From NCBI GenBank assembly GCA_902608385.1, contig CACLNT010000001.1, positions 1 to 64,000 of the forward strand: a stretch of 64,000 nucleotides of DNA, in the 5' to 3' direction. Shown piece after piece: positions 9,881 to 20,694 of the stretch. A program made the position numbers and the translations under genes. The notes under the pieces were generated by a model. That model did no database searches. It was not told the DNA's origin and saw only the letters and a list, made by a program, of their open reading frames with translations. This DNA is from an uncultured Pelagibacteraceae bacterium. Its GTDB lineage: Bacteria; Pseudomonadota; Alphaproteobacteria; Pelagibacterales; Pelagibacteraceae. The number at the start of each line of letters is the position of its first letter. The first letter of the stretch is position 1.

Positions 9881-12225
9881 TAATAGAACCTTAATATATT
9901 ATTGTTTTTTAATCTATTATTAATATCTAAATTTTGATTTAACTTAATATTAATTTTATCTTTTTTAAAAGCTTCTATTAATGTCTCTTTCGAATCAAAG
10001 TTGGCTTTTTTACCTGTCAATCTATCAATGACCATCATAGTAATATTATCTGCAACTTTAAAAGGTCTTGCATCTTTCTTTTTTATTGCCTTTTTTACAA
10101 AATTTTTAAATATTGGCATTGCTGTTTTTGCACCTGTTTCACGTCTACCTAATGATTTGGGTTCATCAAAACCTACATAGACACCTATAACTAATTTAGA
10201 TGTAAATCCAACAAACCAGGTGTCTGTATTTTTATTTGTTGTTCCAGTTTTTCCAGCAAGATCTAAATTAAGATCTTTAAGTCTTCTTCCGGTTCCTCTC
10301 TTTACAACACCTTCAAGCATTGATGTCATTTGATATGCAGTTTCAGGCGAAAATATTTTTGTAAAATTATCTGTTATTTTTGGTACCTCTTCGCTTAAAA
10401 AAGATATGTGATCACAATTAACACATTTTCTTGTTTCACTATTGAAAATAGTATTTCCTTCACTATTTTGAATTCTGTCTATCAATATTGGTTTAACTAA
10501 TTTTCCTCCATTAACAAATGAGCAATATGCAGAAGTTAATTTTAACAACGTTGTTTCTGCTGAGCCTAAAGAAATAGACAAAAGTTCATTTGGATAATCA
10601 TAAATACCAATTTGCTTTGAAAAATTAACTATTTTTTTTAAACCTAAATCCCGTGCTATTCTGACTGTCATTAAGTTTCTTGATTTTTCCAAACCCATTC
10701 TTAGAGTTGATGGTCCATAAAATTTTTTACCATAATTTTCTGGTTTCCACATTTTTAAATCTGATCCTTGTTCTAAAACTAATGGTGCGTCAAGAATTAA
10801 TGTTGATGGAGAATAATTATTTTCTAAAGCAAGTGCATAAATAAATGGTTTAAACGCCGATCCTGGCTGTCTTAAAGCTTGTGATGCTCTATTAAACTCA
10901 CTTTTTTTAAAACTAAATCCTCCACTTAGAGCAAGAACTCTTCCTGTAAACGGGTCCATTACAACAATTCCACCGTTAACTTTTGGTAATTGTTTTAATT
11001 CATAAATTTTTTTATTAATTTTTTTAACGTAGATGATGTCTCCAACACTAACTAATTCGCTAAATTCTTTTTTAGTCCAAGATATATTTTCATAATTAAT
11101 TTTGCCTACTGTTTTTTTTTCTGTTTCAATTTCAATTGAAAACTGATCAATTTTTTTTACTATAGCTAATTCCCAACTAATTGATTTTTCTAATTTAAAT
11201 TTTTTTAAATCTTTATCTTTGTGCCAATTATTTGAAATTTTTATATTACCTAATGAACCTCTCCATCCTTTTCTTTTATCATAAACTTCTAAGCCTTCTC
11301 TTAAAGTTTCATTTGCAATATTTTGTAAACTTAAATTTAAAGGAGTTTTAATAATAAATCCTTGTTTATAAACTTTATCAAAGCCAAATTGATAAACAAT
11401 TTTCTTTCGAATATCTTCAACATAATATCTTGTATCTTCTAAAAATATTTTTTTTCTTTTTTTTAAAATAATTTTTTCATTTACAAATTTTTTATGGCTT
11501 TTTTTGTTAATGTAATTATTGTCTAAGAGATTATTCAATACTAAATCTCTTCTAAATTTTGCAATCTTGATATTTTTGTAGGGATTGTATCTACTGGGTG
11601 CTTTGGGTAAAGCCGCTAACAATGCAGCTTCAACATAGTTTAAATCATTAATAGGTTTGTCAAAATATTCAAGGCTAGCTGAAGCTACACCGTACGCTCC
11701 TTCACCTAAATAAATTTGGTTAAGATATAATTCTAAAATTCTTTCTTTTGATAAAGCTCTTTCTATTCTAAATGCCAATATTGCTTCTTTTAATTTTCTA
11801 TTAAGACTAACTTCATTTGTTAATAAAAAATTTTTAGCCACTTGTTGAGTTATTGTTGAAGCACCTTCTAATCTTTTAGATGATAAATAATTTGATATAT
11901 TGTTAATGGTGGCTCTTACAATTCCCTTTGCATCAACACCTGGATGAGAAAAGAAATTTTTATCTTCTGCAGACAAAAAAGCATTAACTACCTTAGCGGG
12001 AATAGCGTTATAAGGAACAAAAATTCTCTTTTCAGATGAAAAATCACTTACAAGTTCTCCATCTCCAGAATAGACTTTGCTTGAAACTGGAGGTTTATAA
12101 TTTAGTAAAAACTTATAGTCAGGCAAATTGTTAGAAAAAACCCACAAAATTGAAAGTATTGAGATACCTAACAGTAATGTGATGCTTGAAACCAGTATGA
12201 ATATTTTTTTCAAAATTTTGTTCAT
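9880..12225 (-). CDS. mrcA: Penicillin-binding protein 1A (bifunctional transglycosylase/transpeptidase)
   Basis: GT51 motifs (EDKNFFSHPGVD, RRLEGASTITQQVAKN-like, YLNQIYLGEGAYGV), transpeptidase SxxK (QPGSAFKPF), KTGTT. Confidence 0.95.
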   Translation of the reverse strand: MNKILKKIFILVSSITLLLGISILSILWVFSNNLPDYKFLLNYKPPVSSKVYSGDGELVSDFSSEKRIFVPYNAIPAKVVNAFLSAEDKNFFSHPGVDAKGIVRATINNISNYLSSKRLEGASTITQQVAKNFLLTNEVSLNRKLKEAILAFRIERALSKERILELYLNQIYLGEGAYGVASASLEYFDKPINDLNYVEAALLAALPKAPSRYNPYKNIKIAKFRRDLVLNNLLDNNYINKKSHKKFVNEKIILKKRKKIFLEDTRYYVEDIRKKIVYQFGFDKVYKQGFIIKTPLNLSLQNIANETLREGLEVYDKRKGWRGSLGNIKISNNWHKDKDLKKFKLEKSISWELAIVKKIDQFSIEIETEKKTVGKINYENISWTKKEFSELVSVGDIIYVKKINKKIYELKQLPKVNGGIVVMDPFTGRVLALSGGFSFKKSEFNRASQALRQPGSAFKPFIYALALENNYSPSTLILDAPLVLEQGSDLKMWKPENYGKKFYGPSTLRMGLEKSRNLMTVRIARDLGLKKIVNFSKQIGIYDYPNELLSISLGSAETTLLKLTSAYCSFVNGGKLVKPILIDRIQNSEGNTIFNSETRKCVNCDHISFLSEEVPKITDNFTKIFSPETAYQMTSMLEGVVKRGTGRRLKDLNLDLAGKTGTTNKNTDTWFVGFTSKLVIGVYVGFDEPKSLGRRETGAKTAMPIFKNFVKKAIKKKDARPFKVADNITMMVIDRLTGKKANFDSKETLIEAFKKDKINIKLNQNLDINNRLKNNNILRFY

Positions 12226-12330
12226 TTTAGTATTATTTAATATACGAATTTGTTAAACTTAAGGCATCAGAATTTAATAAAATTTATAAGGCAAGATAAA
12301 TAATAAAATGAAACTATTAATTAAAATTAT

Positions 12331-14097
12331 ATGGAAAAGAATTTATATATTGATGCATCGCATCCAAATGAAACTAGAGTTGTACTCAAATCAAATGGCA
12401 ACATTGAAGATTACGAATACGAAGGTATAAAAAATACTCTAATAAAAAATAATATTTACCTGGGTAAAGTTAGTCGTGTAGAACCGTCTTTGCAAGCTGC
12501 TTTCGTAGACTTTGGAAGAGAAAGACACGGTTTTTTATCTTTTAATGATATACAGTCAGACTATTATCAAATTCCACAAAGTGATTTAGAAAAAATTAAA
12601 AAAGAAGAAAAGGAAGAAAGAGAAAAGTTACAAAAAGAAAGTGAACAGCAAGAAGAAAAAAATCTAAACGAAGGCAATCTGGAAATAGAAGATCCAGTTG
12701 AAAAAAAACCAGATTCAGATTCAACAACAACTGAAGAAATTAAAAAACCCATTATAAAATACCAATCGAAGAGATACAAAATTCAAGAAGTAATAAAACC
12801 TAATCAGGTAATACTTGTTCAGGTTTTAAAAGATGAAAGAGGATTAAAAGGAGCTGCATTGAGCACTTTTATCTCAGTTGCTGGCAAATATATTGTTTTA
12901 ATGCCCAATACTCCAAAAGGTGGTGGTATATCTCGTAAAATTTTTAACCCAAATGATAGAAAAAAAATTAGAACCATTTTAAATGAAATAAAAATCCCAA
13001 AAGAAATGGGTTTAATTGTTAGAACAGCCGGATCAAATAAAACAAAAAATGAAATTGATCATGACCTTCAAAACTTAATTAAAACTTGGAACTCAATCAA
13101 AGAAAATGCAATAAATGCAATTGCTCCATCATTAATTCATCAAGAAAGTGAGATAATAAAAAGAACTTTAAGAGACATGTATGATGAAAATACAAAAAAT
13201 GTAATTATTGAAGGTAACGAAGGTTATAAAAAAGCCCAAAATTTTATGAAAATGATGATGCCCACACACGTTAAAAAAATAAAAAAATATAGAGATAAAA
13301 TTCCTTTATTTTTTAAAGAAAATATTGAACAAAAATTAAATGAAATTTTTGAAACAGAAGTAAAATTAAATTCTGGAGGATACTTAGTTATAAATCCAAC
13401 TGAAGCTCTAGTTTCTATTGATGTAAATTCTGGTAAATCTATCAAGCAAAAAAATATTGAAAATACTGCTCTTAATACAAATCTTGAATCTGCTGAAGAA
13501 ATATCAAGACAAATTAAAATAAGAGACTTGTCTGGTCTAATAATAATAGATTTTATTGATATGTTAAATTATGGAAACAGAAGACTAGTTGAAAGAAAAT
13601 TAAAAGAAAAATGTAGAGCTGATCGAGCAAGAATACAAATAGGACGGATTAGTAACTTTGGATTATTAGAAATGTCTAGACAAAGACTAAGAGAAAGTAG
13701 TGTTAAATGGAAAGTTTCTTTGACAGAAGAATCGCTTTCTAGAAAAATATTAAAAATTGTTGAAACCAAATCAATTCAGAACAAAGCTAAATATGTAGAC
13801 CTCAAAATTTGTGAAAAATTATCAAATTTTATTAAAGAAAATTTCTTAGAAGATTTGAAATATTTTGAAAAAAAAAATAAAATTAAAATTGATATAATTT
13901 ATGATCATTCATTAGATGTTCCAGAATATAAAATTGATTTTAAAAATAAAGGCAAAAAAATTATAGAAAAAATTGAATCATTAACAAAACTTACAAATCT
14001 AAAAAATTTAAAAAAGGAAAATAATGTTTACAGTTTAAACAAAAAAGTTAAAAAAATTAGATTTTATAAAAAAAAATTCTACAAAAAAAAAAATTAA
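12331..14097 (+). CDS. rne: Ribonuclease E/G family, short form
   Basis: S1-like N-term with acidic insertion, [41 protein letters not shown]. Confidence 0.93.
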   Translation: MEKNLYIDASHPNETRVVLKSNGNIEDYEYEGIKNTLIKNNIYLGKVSRVEPSLQAAFVDFGRERHGFLSFNDIQSDYYQIPQSDLEKIKKEEKEEREKLQKESEQQEEKNLNEGNLEIEDPVEKKPDSDSTTTEEIKKPIIKYQSKRYKIQEVIKPNQVILVQVLKDERGLKGAALSTFISVAGKYIVLMPNTPKGGGISRKIFNPNDRKKIRTILNEIKIPKEMGLIVRTAGSNKTKNEIDHDLQNLIKTWNSIKENAINAIAPSLIHQESEIIKRTLRDMYDENTKNVIIEGNEGYKKAQNFMKMMMPTHVKKIKKYRDKIPLFFKENIEQKLNEIFETEVKLNSGGYLVINPTEALVSIDVNSGKSIKQKNIENTALNTNLESAEEISRQIKIRDLSGLIIIDFIDMLNYGNRRLVERKLKEKCRADRARIQIGRISNFGLLEMSRQRLRESSVKWKVSLTEESLSRKILKIVETKSIQNKAKYVDLKICEKLSNFIKENFLEDLKYFEKKNKIKIDIIYDHSLDVPEYKIDFKNKGKKIIEKIESLTKLTNLKNLKKENNVYSLNKKVKKIRFYKKKFYKKKN

Positions 14098-14870
14098 ATA
14101 ATTCCTTCTTTTGGAGAAGAAGCATTGCCAAATAAAAACTTTTCTATTCTGCCAGATAAATAAGATTGTCTGCCTGCTACAACTGCATTTTTAAAAGCTA
14201 AAGCCATTTGAAATGGGTTTTTAGCTCGTGCAATTGCCGTGTTAACCAAAACACCATCACAACCAAGCTCCATAGCAATTGTTGCATCTGATGCTTGACC
14301 TAAACCTGCATCAATAATTAAAGGCAATTTTGTTTGTCTTCTAATTATTTTAATATTTGTATAATTTTGAATTCCCAATCCAGATCCTATTGGTGCGGCC
14401 AATGGCATGATTGCTGACGCTCCACTATTTTCTAATCTTTTAGCCATTAAAGGATCATCTGTGCAGTAAACCATTACTTTAAATCCTTCTTTAGTTAAGA
14501 TTTCAGTTGATTTTAAAGTTTCAATCATATCAGGAAATAATGTTCTTTTATCTCCTAAAACTTCTAGCTTCACTAATTTCCATCCGCCTATTTCTCTTGC
14601 TAACCGTAATGTTCTTAAAGCTTCTTTTGAATTAAAACAACCAGCTGTATTTGGTAAATAAGTAATTTTTTTTGGATCAATATAATCCATCAACAAAGGT
14701 TTTTTTTTATCTGTTATATTTACCCTTCTTACTGCAACTGTAACTATTTCAGCGCCAGAAAACTTTATAGCTTTAGCGCAATCTGACATATTTTTATATT
14801 TTCCAGTTCCAACAATTAGACGTGATCTAAATTTTTTTTTAGCAATTATTAAATTATCTATTTTTTTCAT
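14094..14870 (-). CDS. thiG: Thiazole synthase
   Basis: [50 protein letters not shown]. Confidence 0.96.
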   Translation of the reverse strand: MKKIDNLIIAKKKFRSRLIVGTGKYKNMSDCAKAIKFSGAEIVTVAVRRVNITDKKKPLLMDYIDPKKITYLPNTAGCFNSKEALRTLRLAREIGGWKLVKLEVLGDKRTLFPDMIETLKSTEILTKEGFKVMVYCTDDPLMAKRLENSGASAIMPLAAPIGSGLGIQNYTNIKIIRRQTKLPLIIDAGLGQASDATIAMELGCDGVLVNTAIARAKNPFQMALAFKNAVVAGRQSYLSGRIEKFLFGNASSPKEGII

Positions 14871-15088
14871 TAACCCCCGCCAATAAAATGAACTATTTCA
14901 ATTTTATCATTTTTTTTAATTTTAGTTCTACTTAATAGCTTCTTGTTAATTATTGTTTCGTTTAATTCAATGGCAACCTTATTGATTGGCGTTTTTAGTT
15001 TCTTTATGAAACTTAATAAAGTAGTTTTGTCTTGAATTTTGATGAATTTTCCATTCAACTTAATTTTTATTTTATTTATTTTTTTCAT
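14870..15088 (-). CDS. thiS: Sulfur carrier protein ThiS
   Basis: Ubiquitin-like small protein ending in VHFIGGG (diglycine tail); start trimmed to ATG at 15088. Confidence 0.9.
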   Translation of the reverse strand: MKKINKIKIKLNGKFIKIQDKTTLLSFIKKLKTPINKVAIELNETIINKKLLSRTKIKKNDKIEIVHFIGGG

Positions 15089-15104
15089 AATATATAAGAG
15101 TTCA

Positions 15105-15554
15105 ATGAAAAATAATATTATTGTTATTAATGGTCCAAATCTTAATCTATTAGGTGAAAGAGAACAATCACAATATGGCTCAGTTACGTTTGATGAGTTA
15201 AAAAACAATTGTATTCAACATTCAAAAGCCTTAGAAATTAATATTGAATTTACACAGTCAAATATTGAAGGTGAAATTGTAACTATTATACAGAAAGCAA
15301 AAAAAAAATATGATGGCTTAATAATTAATGCGGGAGGATTCACTCATACGTCTGTTGCTATCCGCGACGCACTGGCTATTTTCAAAAAACCTAGCATTGA
15401 GCTACATATATCAAATATATATAAAAGAGAGGAATTTAGACATAAATCCATGATCAGTGACATAGTAACTGGAATAATTTGTGGACTAGGTACCAATGGT
15501 TATATTTTGGCCATAAATGCAATGCATGAATTGCTAAAAAATGGAAATAGATAA
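15105..15554 (+). CDS. aroQ: 3-dehydroquinate dehydratase type II
   Basis: INGPNLNLLGEREQSQYG, NAGGFTHTSVAIRDAL, ELHISNI; start trimmed to ATG 15105. Confidence 0.96.
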   Translation: MKNNIIVINGPNLNLLGEREQSQYGSVTFDELKNNCIQHSKALEINIEFTQSNIEGEIVTIIQKAKKKYDGLIINAGGFTHTSVAIRDALAIFKKPSIELHISNIYKREEFRHKSMISDIVTGIICGLGTNGYILAINAMHELLKNGNR

Positions 15555-15897
15555 AAAAATAATTAAAAAATTAATAGAAACTTTAGAAGATCTAAAAAAA
15601 TCAATAGATAACAAAGAAATTATTAATAGTGAAGAAACTGTTGAAGAAAAAATTGATATTTCAGGCATACCTGTAAAAAGCCCTATAGTTGGAACGGCAT
15701 ATTTATCTCCTGAACCAGGAGCTAAACCTTTTATTTCAGTTGGAAAAAAAATTAAAAAAGGTGAAACTTTATTAATTGTTGAGGCAATGAAAACAATGAA
15801 CCACGTTCCTGCTACAAAAGATGGAGTTGTTAAAAAAATTTGTGTTGAAGATGGTCAAGCAGTTGAATTTGGTCAAACTATTATTATTCTTGAATAA
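15541..15897 (+). CDS. accB: Acetyl-CoA carboxylase biotin carboxyl carrier protein
   Basis: Biotinylation motif VEAMKTMN; followed by accC. Confidence 0.95.
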   Translation: MEIDKKIIKKLIETLEDLKKSIDNKEIINSEETVEEKIDISGIPVKSPIVGTAYLSPEPGAKPFISVGKKIKKGETLLIVEAMKTMNHVPATKDGVVKKICVEDGQAVEFGQTIIILE

Positions 15898-17234
15898 TGT
15901 TTAAAAAAATATTAATTGCTAATCGTGGCGAGATAGCAGTTAGAATAATTAGAGCCTGTAAAGAATGGGGTATTCAAACTGTAGCAGTTCACTCTGATGT
16001 AGATAAAGACAGTATGCATGTGAGATTAGCAGACGAAAGTGTTTGTATTGGTTCTCACCAGCCATCAAATAGTTATTTAAATATACCTGCAATAATGTCT
16101 GCAATTGAATTAACAGGATCCGAAGCTGTTCATCCTGGTTATGGTTTTTTGTCAGAAAATGTTAGCTTTGCAAAGATTCTTGAAGAAAACAAAATAAAAT
16201 TTATTGGACCATCTTCAAAATTAATAAAAATGATGGGTGATAAAATTGAAGCAAAAAGAATTGCAAAAGAATATGGACTACCTGTTATAGAAGGTTCTGA
16301 AGGTGGAGTTTCAGACTCAAAACAGGCTAAAGAAATATCAAAAAAAATAGGATTTCCTGTATTGATTAAAGCAGCAGGTGGTGGTGGCGGTAAAGGAATG
16401 AAAATTGTCCATAATGAAAAAGATTTTGATTTATCTTTTTCTGCTGCAAAAATCGAAGCAATGAAATATTTTGGTAATGATGAAGTCTACATAGAGAAGT
16501 TTTTTCAAAACCCTAGGCATATTGAGGTTCAAATATTGTCTGGAAAAAATAGAACTATACATTTACACGAAAGAGATTGTTCTGTTCAAAGACGTCATCA
16601 AAAACTTATTGAAGAAACACCAAGTCCAATTTTAACCGATGAAATAAGGAAAGATTTGTTTGAAAAAACAGTAAATATGGTAAGCAAAATTGGATATGAA
16701 GGAGCCGGAACTGTTGAATTTATTTATGAGGATGAAAAATTTTTTTTCTTGGAAATGAATACAAGAGTTCAAGTAGAACATCCAGTAACAGAAGTTGTTA
16801 CTGGTATAGATATTATAAAAGAACAAATTCACATTGCTTTCACTGGAGAAACTGCATTAACACAAAGTGATATAAAACCAAGAGGACATGCAATTGAATG
16901 CAGAATAAATGCTGAAGATCCAAGTAAAAACTTCCAACCCTGCCCCGGTACAATTGGAATATGTCATCAACCGTCAGGCTTTAGAACTAGAGTAGATGGT
17001 TCTATTTTCCAAGGGTATAAAATAACTCCTTATTACGATAGCATGATATGTAAGTTAATATGCCATGGAAGAAACAGAAATGAAGCAATACAAAGAATGT
17101 TACGTTCTTTGGATGAATTTGTAATTGATGGAATTACTACAACCATAGAATTACATAAGAAGTTATTAAAACATGAAAAATTTATTAAATCTAACTTTAA
17201 TGTTAGCTGGTTAGATAATGAAAAAATTATTTAA
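15897..17234 (+). CDS. accC: Acetyl-CoA carboxylase biotin carboxylase
   Basis: KKILIANRGEIAVRIIRAC, GGGGKGM, HLHERDCSVQRRHQK, FLEMNTRVQVEHPVTE. Confidence 0.98.
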   Translation: MFKKILIANRGEIAVRIIRACKEWGIQTVAVHSDVDKDSMHVRLADESVCIGSHQPSNSYLNIPAIMSAIELTGSEAVHPGYGFLSENVSFAKILEENKIKFIGPSSKLIKMMGDKIEAKRIAKEYGLPVIEGSEGGVSDSKQAKEISKKIGFPVLIKAAGGGGGKGMKIVHNEKDFDLSFSAAKIEAMKYFGNDEVYIEKFFQNPRHIEVQILSGKNRTIHLHERDCSVQRRHQKLIEETPSPILTDEIRKDLFEKTVNMVSKIGYEGAGTVEFIYEDEKFFFLEMNTRVQVEHPVTEVVTGIDIIKEQIHIAFTGETALTQSDIKPRGHAIECRINAEDPSKNFQPCPGTIGICHQPSGFRTRVDGSIFQGYKITPYYDSMICKLICHGRNRNEAIQRMLRSLDEFVIDGITTTIELHKKLLKHEKFIKSNFNVSWLDNEKII

Positions 17235-17644
17235 TAACATTTCGTAAGCCAAATATCATATACGGGATGATCAAAAGGCTTCACGGTAGGACTTGAAGAA
17301 AAAGTCCATCCATTAAAAATAAATACTTCATCGTTATTTTTATTAGTTAAATCTTTAACTTGAAGATATGCTGTAATTTCAGGATCATCATCAAATTCAG
17401 AATTTTTACATTTTAAGGATTTAATTGAAAGATTTTTAAATTTTTGTTCTTGGCCAATTTTTATTATTAAAATATTATTTTTTGAACTAACTTTATCCAA
17501 AATCTTAATTTCAATAAAGCTGCCCTCGAATGATTCTGAATTTTCTATTGCATTTATACTTGAATTATAAAATATAAATATAGCAATAATAAATAATTTT
17601 AAAAAATTAACTTTTCCAATTTTTATACTTTTTCTCAATTTCAT
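17231..17644 (-). CDS. DUF2155-type secreted protein
   Basis: N-terminal hydrophobic segment; 'VFNGWTFSSSPTVKPFDHPVYDIWLTKC' resembles alphaproteobacterial DUF2155 proteins. Confidence 0.75.
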   Translation of the reverse strand: MKLRKSIKIGKVNFLKLFIIAIFIFYNSSINAIENSESFEGSFIEIKILDKVSSKNNILIIKIGQEQKFKNLSIKSLKCKNSEFDDDPEITAYLQVKDLTNKNNDEVFIFNGWTFSSSPTVKPFDHPVYDIWLTKCY

Positions 17645-17966
17645 TATTATTTTTGTTTGGGTGATAAGAATTTTCGGTGCCTGTTTGATTTGATTGATGA
17701 GGTTTTTGCCAATCGTATTTTTCTAAATCGTGAGAATTTTGAATTTTATTAGGAGTAAAATGTATCCAAGAATACCACTCAATAGGAATTTTAGATGCAT
17801 CCACTTCGTCTTTATAAATGACCCATCTTTTGCCAGATTTACTTTCATAATATTTATTACCAAAAGAATCTTTTCCAATTAATTTTCCAAAAAGCAATGT
17901 TTGAATTTTAGTTCCTAATGTCTCTTGATTCCACCAAATGAAAATTTTTTTAAAAAATGTCAACAT
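17607..17966 (-). CDS. NADH:ubiquinone oxidoreductase 17.2 kDa subunit-like (NDUFA12/B17.2 family)
   Basis: GKLIGKDSFGNKYYESKSGKRWVIYKDEVDASKIPIEWYSWIHFT. Confidence 0.88.
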   Translation of the reverse strand: MLTFFKKIFIWWNQETLGTKIQTLLFGKLIGKDSFGNKYYESKSGKRWVIYKDEVDASKIPIEWYSWIHFTPNKIQNSHDLEKYDWQKPHQSNQTGTENSYHPNKNNNEIEKKYKNWKS

Positions 17967-18081
17967 ATAAATTTTTATATTTCTTCAATTCAAAATTGTA
18001 TAAATTAAATTAGACTAAAGTATGAATTTGTATATAAATTAATTATCTAAAGATTCAAAATAAATTTTATTTAGAGAAAAA

Positions 18082-18906
18082 ATGGCCAAATACCTAGTAG
18101 AAACTTATTATACATGCAGCTTTAAAACTAGTCACTATTTAGATGATATAAATGAAAAAGAACTATCTAATCTAGAAAAAAGAGATGACGGGAGATTTGA
18201 AATATTGGATGTTAAATTAGATAATAGAAAAACAAAAAATTTAGACACGAAAAATAATATTATTGATAATAAAAAAATAGATGTAGTTTCTGAAAAAAAT
18301 GAAGCAAAAATTATTTCTAAAGATGCAAACCAAGGATTTGTAAAAAAACTTAACGAAAGTGTTGGAAGAAGATTCAGCATGCCAGATAGAAGAAAAGGCT
18401 ATATTCAAAAAGCAACTATAGGTGATCACAAAGTATACCTACATACAGGAGAATACGAAGATGGCAAAATAGGAGAAATTTTTATTGATACGAGTAAAGA
18501 AGGTGAACTAGTAAAAGCATTAATGAATAACTTTGCAATAGCTATATCTCTTGGTCTTCAGTATGGAGTGCCTTTAGACGAATTTATAAGCGCTTATGTA
18601 AACACAAAATTTGAACCGTCTGGAAAAGTTTATGGAAATGACAGAATACTGAGCGCTTCATCAATACTTGATTATATTTTTAGAGAATTAGCTATATCTT
18701 ATCAAAATAGAGAAGATTTAGCTCATACGCCTTCAATAGGAAGCTCTGATAAATCTCCTAATAATGATGAGGAAACTTCAGAAGACAAAAAACAGTTTTT
18801 AAAAATTGTTAAAAATATTACAAGCAAAGGTTTTGTTAGAAGTAATTATAAAAAAAACTTGGTTGATTTGTCAGATATTAAAATTGATTTAAAAGGAAAA
18901 AAATAA
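18082..18906 (+). CDS. Orphan C-terminal-domain protein of B12-dependent (class II) ribonucleotide reductase (NrdJb-like)
   Basis: [105 protein letters not shown] matches the NrdJ C-terminal region; no catalytic NrdJ in the window. Confidence 0.8.
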   Translation: MAKYLVETYYTCSFKTSHYLDDINEKELSNLEKRDDGRFEILDVKLDNRKTKNLDTKNNIIDNKKIDVVSEKNEAKIISKDANQGFVKKLNESVGRRFSMPDRRKGYIQKATIGDHKVYLHTGEYEDGKIGEIFIDTSKEGELVKALMNNFAIAISLGLQYGVPLDEFISAYVNTKFEPSGKVYGNDRILSASSILDYIFRELAISYQNREDLAHTPSIGSSDKSPNNDEETSEDKKQFLKIVKNITSKGFVRSNYKKNLVDLSDIKIDLKGKK

Positions 18907-18908
18907 AG

Positions 18909-20693
18909 CTACTTTTTATTTTTTAAATTTAAATTCAGCTCCTTAAGCTGTTCCTCTGATACCTTGGAAGGGGCTTCCATCATTAAATCTTGAGCATTCT
19001 GGTTCATTGGAAACATAGTTACTTCTCTAATATTTTTCTCATTAGCTAACAACATAACTATTCTGTCAATACCAGGAGCTATACCACCGTGTGGTGGAGC
19101 TCCATAGCTCAATGCATTTATCATTCCTTTAAATTTTTCATCGACTTGATTTTTGTCATATCCCGCAATCGAAAATAATTTGTACATTAGCTCTGGAATA
19201 TGATTTCTAATCGCTCCAGATGATAGCTCAACGCCATTACAGACAATATCATATTGATAAGCTTTAATGTTTAATGGTTTTTTAAAATCTACATTTTTAA
19301 TATCTCCTTGAGGCATTGAAAATGGGTTATGACTAAATTTAATTTTTTTTGTCACTTCGTCTCTTTCAAACATTGGATAATCAACTATCCAGCAAAAAGC
19401 AAATTTAGTTTCATCAATTAAATTTAAATCCTTTGCTATTTTTTCTCTAGCAAGAGAAGAAATGCTTTGAACTTCTTCAATTTTCCCACATGCAAGAAAT
19501 AGGCTGTCACCAACTTCAGCATTAGTAATTTTCATAATATCTTTAAGTGAATCCTCGGAGAAAAACTTGCCCACAGGTCCTTTTGCTGAAAGATTTTGAT
19601 TTTTCTCTATTGTAAAATAAGCTAGGCCTGAAGCCCCTTGATCTTTGGCCCATTTGTCAACATTATCGAAAAAACTGCGAGGTTTATCTTTAGTTTTTTT
19701 AGTTAAAATTGCTTTTACTCTCGAACCTGATTTTACTAATTTTTTAAAAATATCAAATTTAACATCTTCTCTAGTAAAAATATTTGTTATGTCATTTATT
19801 AATAATGGATTTCTCAAATCTGGTTTATCGGTTCCATATTTAAGCATGACTTCTTCATATGAAATTCTTGGGAATTTTTCATGAAGTAATTTTTTTGACG
19901 AAAAATTTTTAAATAAACTAATCATTAATTTTTCGACAACTTGAAATATATCTTCTTGTTCAACAAATGACATTTCTAAATCTAGCTGGTAAAATTCACC
20001 TGGGCTACGATCAGCTCTTGCGTCTTCATCTCTAAAACAAGGTGCAATTTGAAAATATTTATCAAATCCAGAAACCATAATAAGTTGCTTAAATTGCTGA
20101 GGTGCTTGTGGAAGCGCATAAAACTTTCCTGGATTTAATCTACTGGGAACTAAAAAATCTCTTGCGCCTTCAGGACTCGAGGATGTTAATATTGGAGTTT
20201 GAAATTCTAAAAAACCTAATTCAGACATTTTATTTCTTATAAATGAAATTACTTTAGATCTTAAAATAATATTATCATGAATTTTTTTTCTTCTTAAATC
20301 TAAAAACCTATATTTAAGTCTAATCTCTTCAGCATAATCTTGCTCACTAAAAACAGGCATAGGTAGTTCTTTACAGTAACCAAGTATTTCAAATGAAATT
20401 ATATTTACTTCTATTTCTCCAGTTTTAAGATCATGATTAATTGTTTCTTTATTTCTTTCAACAATCTTTCCATTAATTTTTACAACGCTTTCAAGTTGAG
20501 TTTTCTCTAATTCTTTAAAAAATTTATTGCTTCTATCAATTACACATTGTGTTAAACCGTAATTATCTCTTAAATCAACAAACAGAAGATTTCCATGATC
20601 ACGTTTTTTGTGTATCCAGCCTGATAAAATAACATCTTGGTCTTTATTTTTCTTGCTTAAATCTCCACAATTATGTGTTCTATACTTGTTCAA
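18909..20693 (-). CDS. aspS: Aspartyl-tRNA synthetase
   Basis: GWIHKKRDHGNLLFVDLRD, FRDEDARADRSPGEFYQLDLEMSF, GAPPHGGIAPGIDRI. Confidence 0.97.
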   Translation of the reverse strand: MNKYRTHNCGDLSKKNKDQDVILSGWIHKKRDHGNLLFVDLRDNYGLTQCVIDRSNKFFKELEKTQLESVVKINGKIVERNKETINHDLKTGEIEVNIISFEILGYCKELPMPVFSEQDYAEEIRLKYRFLDLRRKKIHDNIILRSKVISFIRNKMSELGFLEFQTPILTSSSPEGARDFLVPSRLNPGKFYALPQAPQQFKQLIMVSGFDKYFQIAPCFRDEDARADRSPGEFYQLDLEMSFVEQEDIFQVVEKLMISLFKNFSSKKLLHEKFPRISYEEVMLKYGTDKPDLRNPLLINDITNIFTREDVKFDIFKKLVKSGSRVKAILTKKTKDKPRSFFDNVDKWAKDQGASGLAYFTIEKNQNLSAKGPVGKFFSEDSLKDIMKITNAEVGDSLFLACGKIEEVQSISSLAREKIAKDLNLIDETKFAFCWIVDYPMFERDEVTKKIKFSHNPFSMPQGDIKNVDFKKPLNIKAYQYDIVCNGVELSSGAIRNHIPELMYKLFSIAGYDKNQVDEKFKGMINALSYGAPPHGGIAPGIDRIVMLLANEKNIREVTMFPMNQNAQDLMMEAPSKVSEEQLKELNLNLKNKK

Positions 20694-20694
20694 T

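Noticed and set aside
12308-12430. Small upstream ORF overlapping the RNase E start in another frame
   Set aside because: Short, no ribosome-binding site or homology evidence; likely chance.
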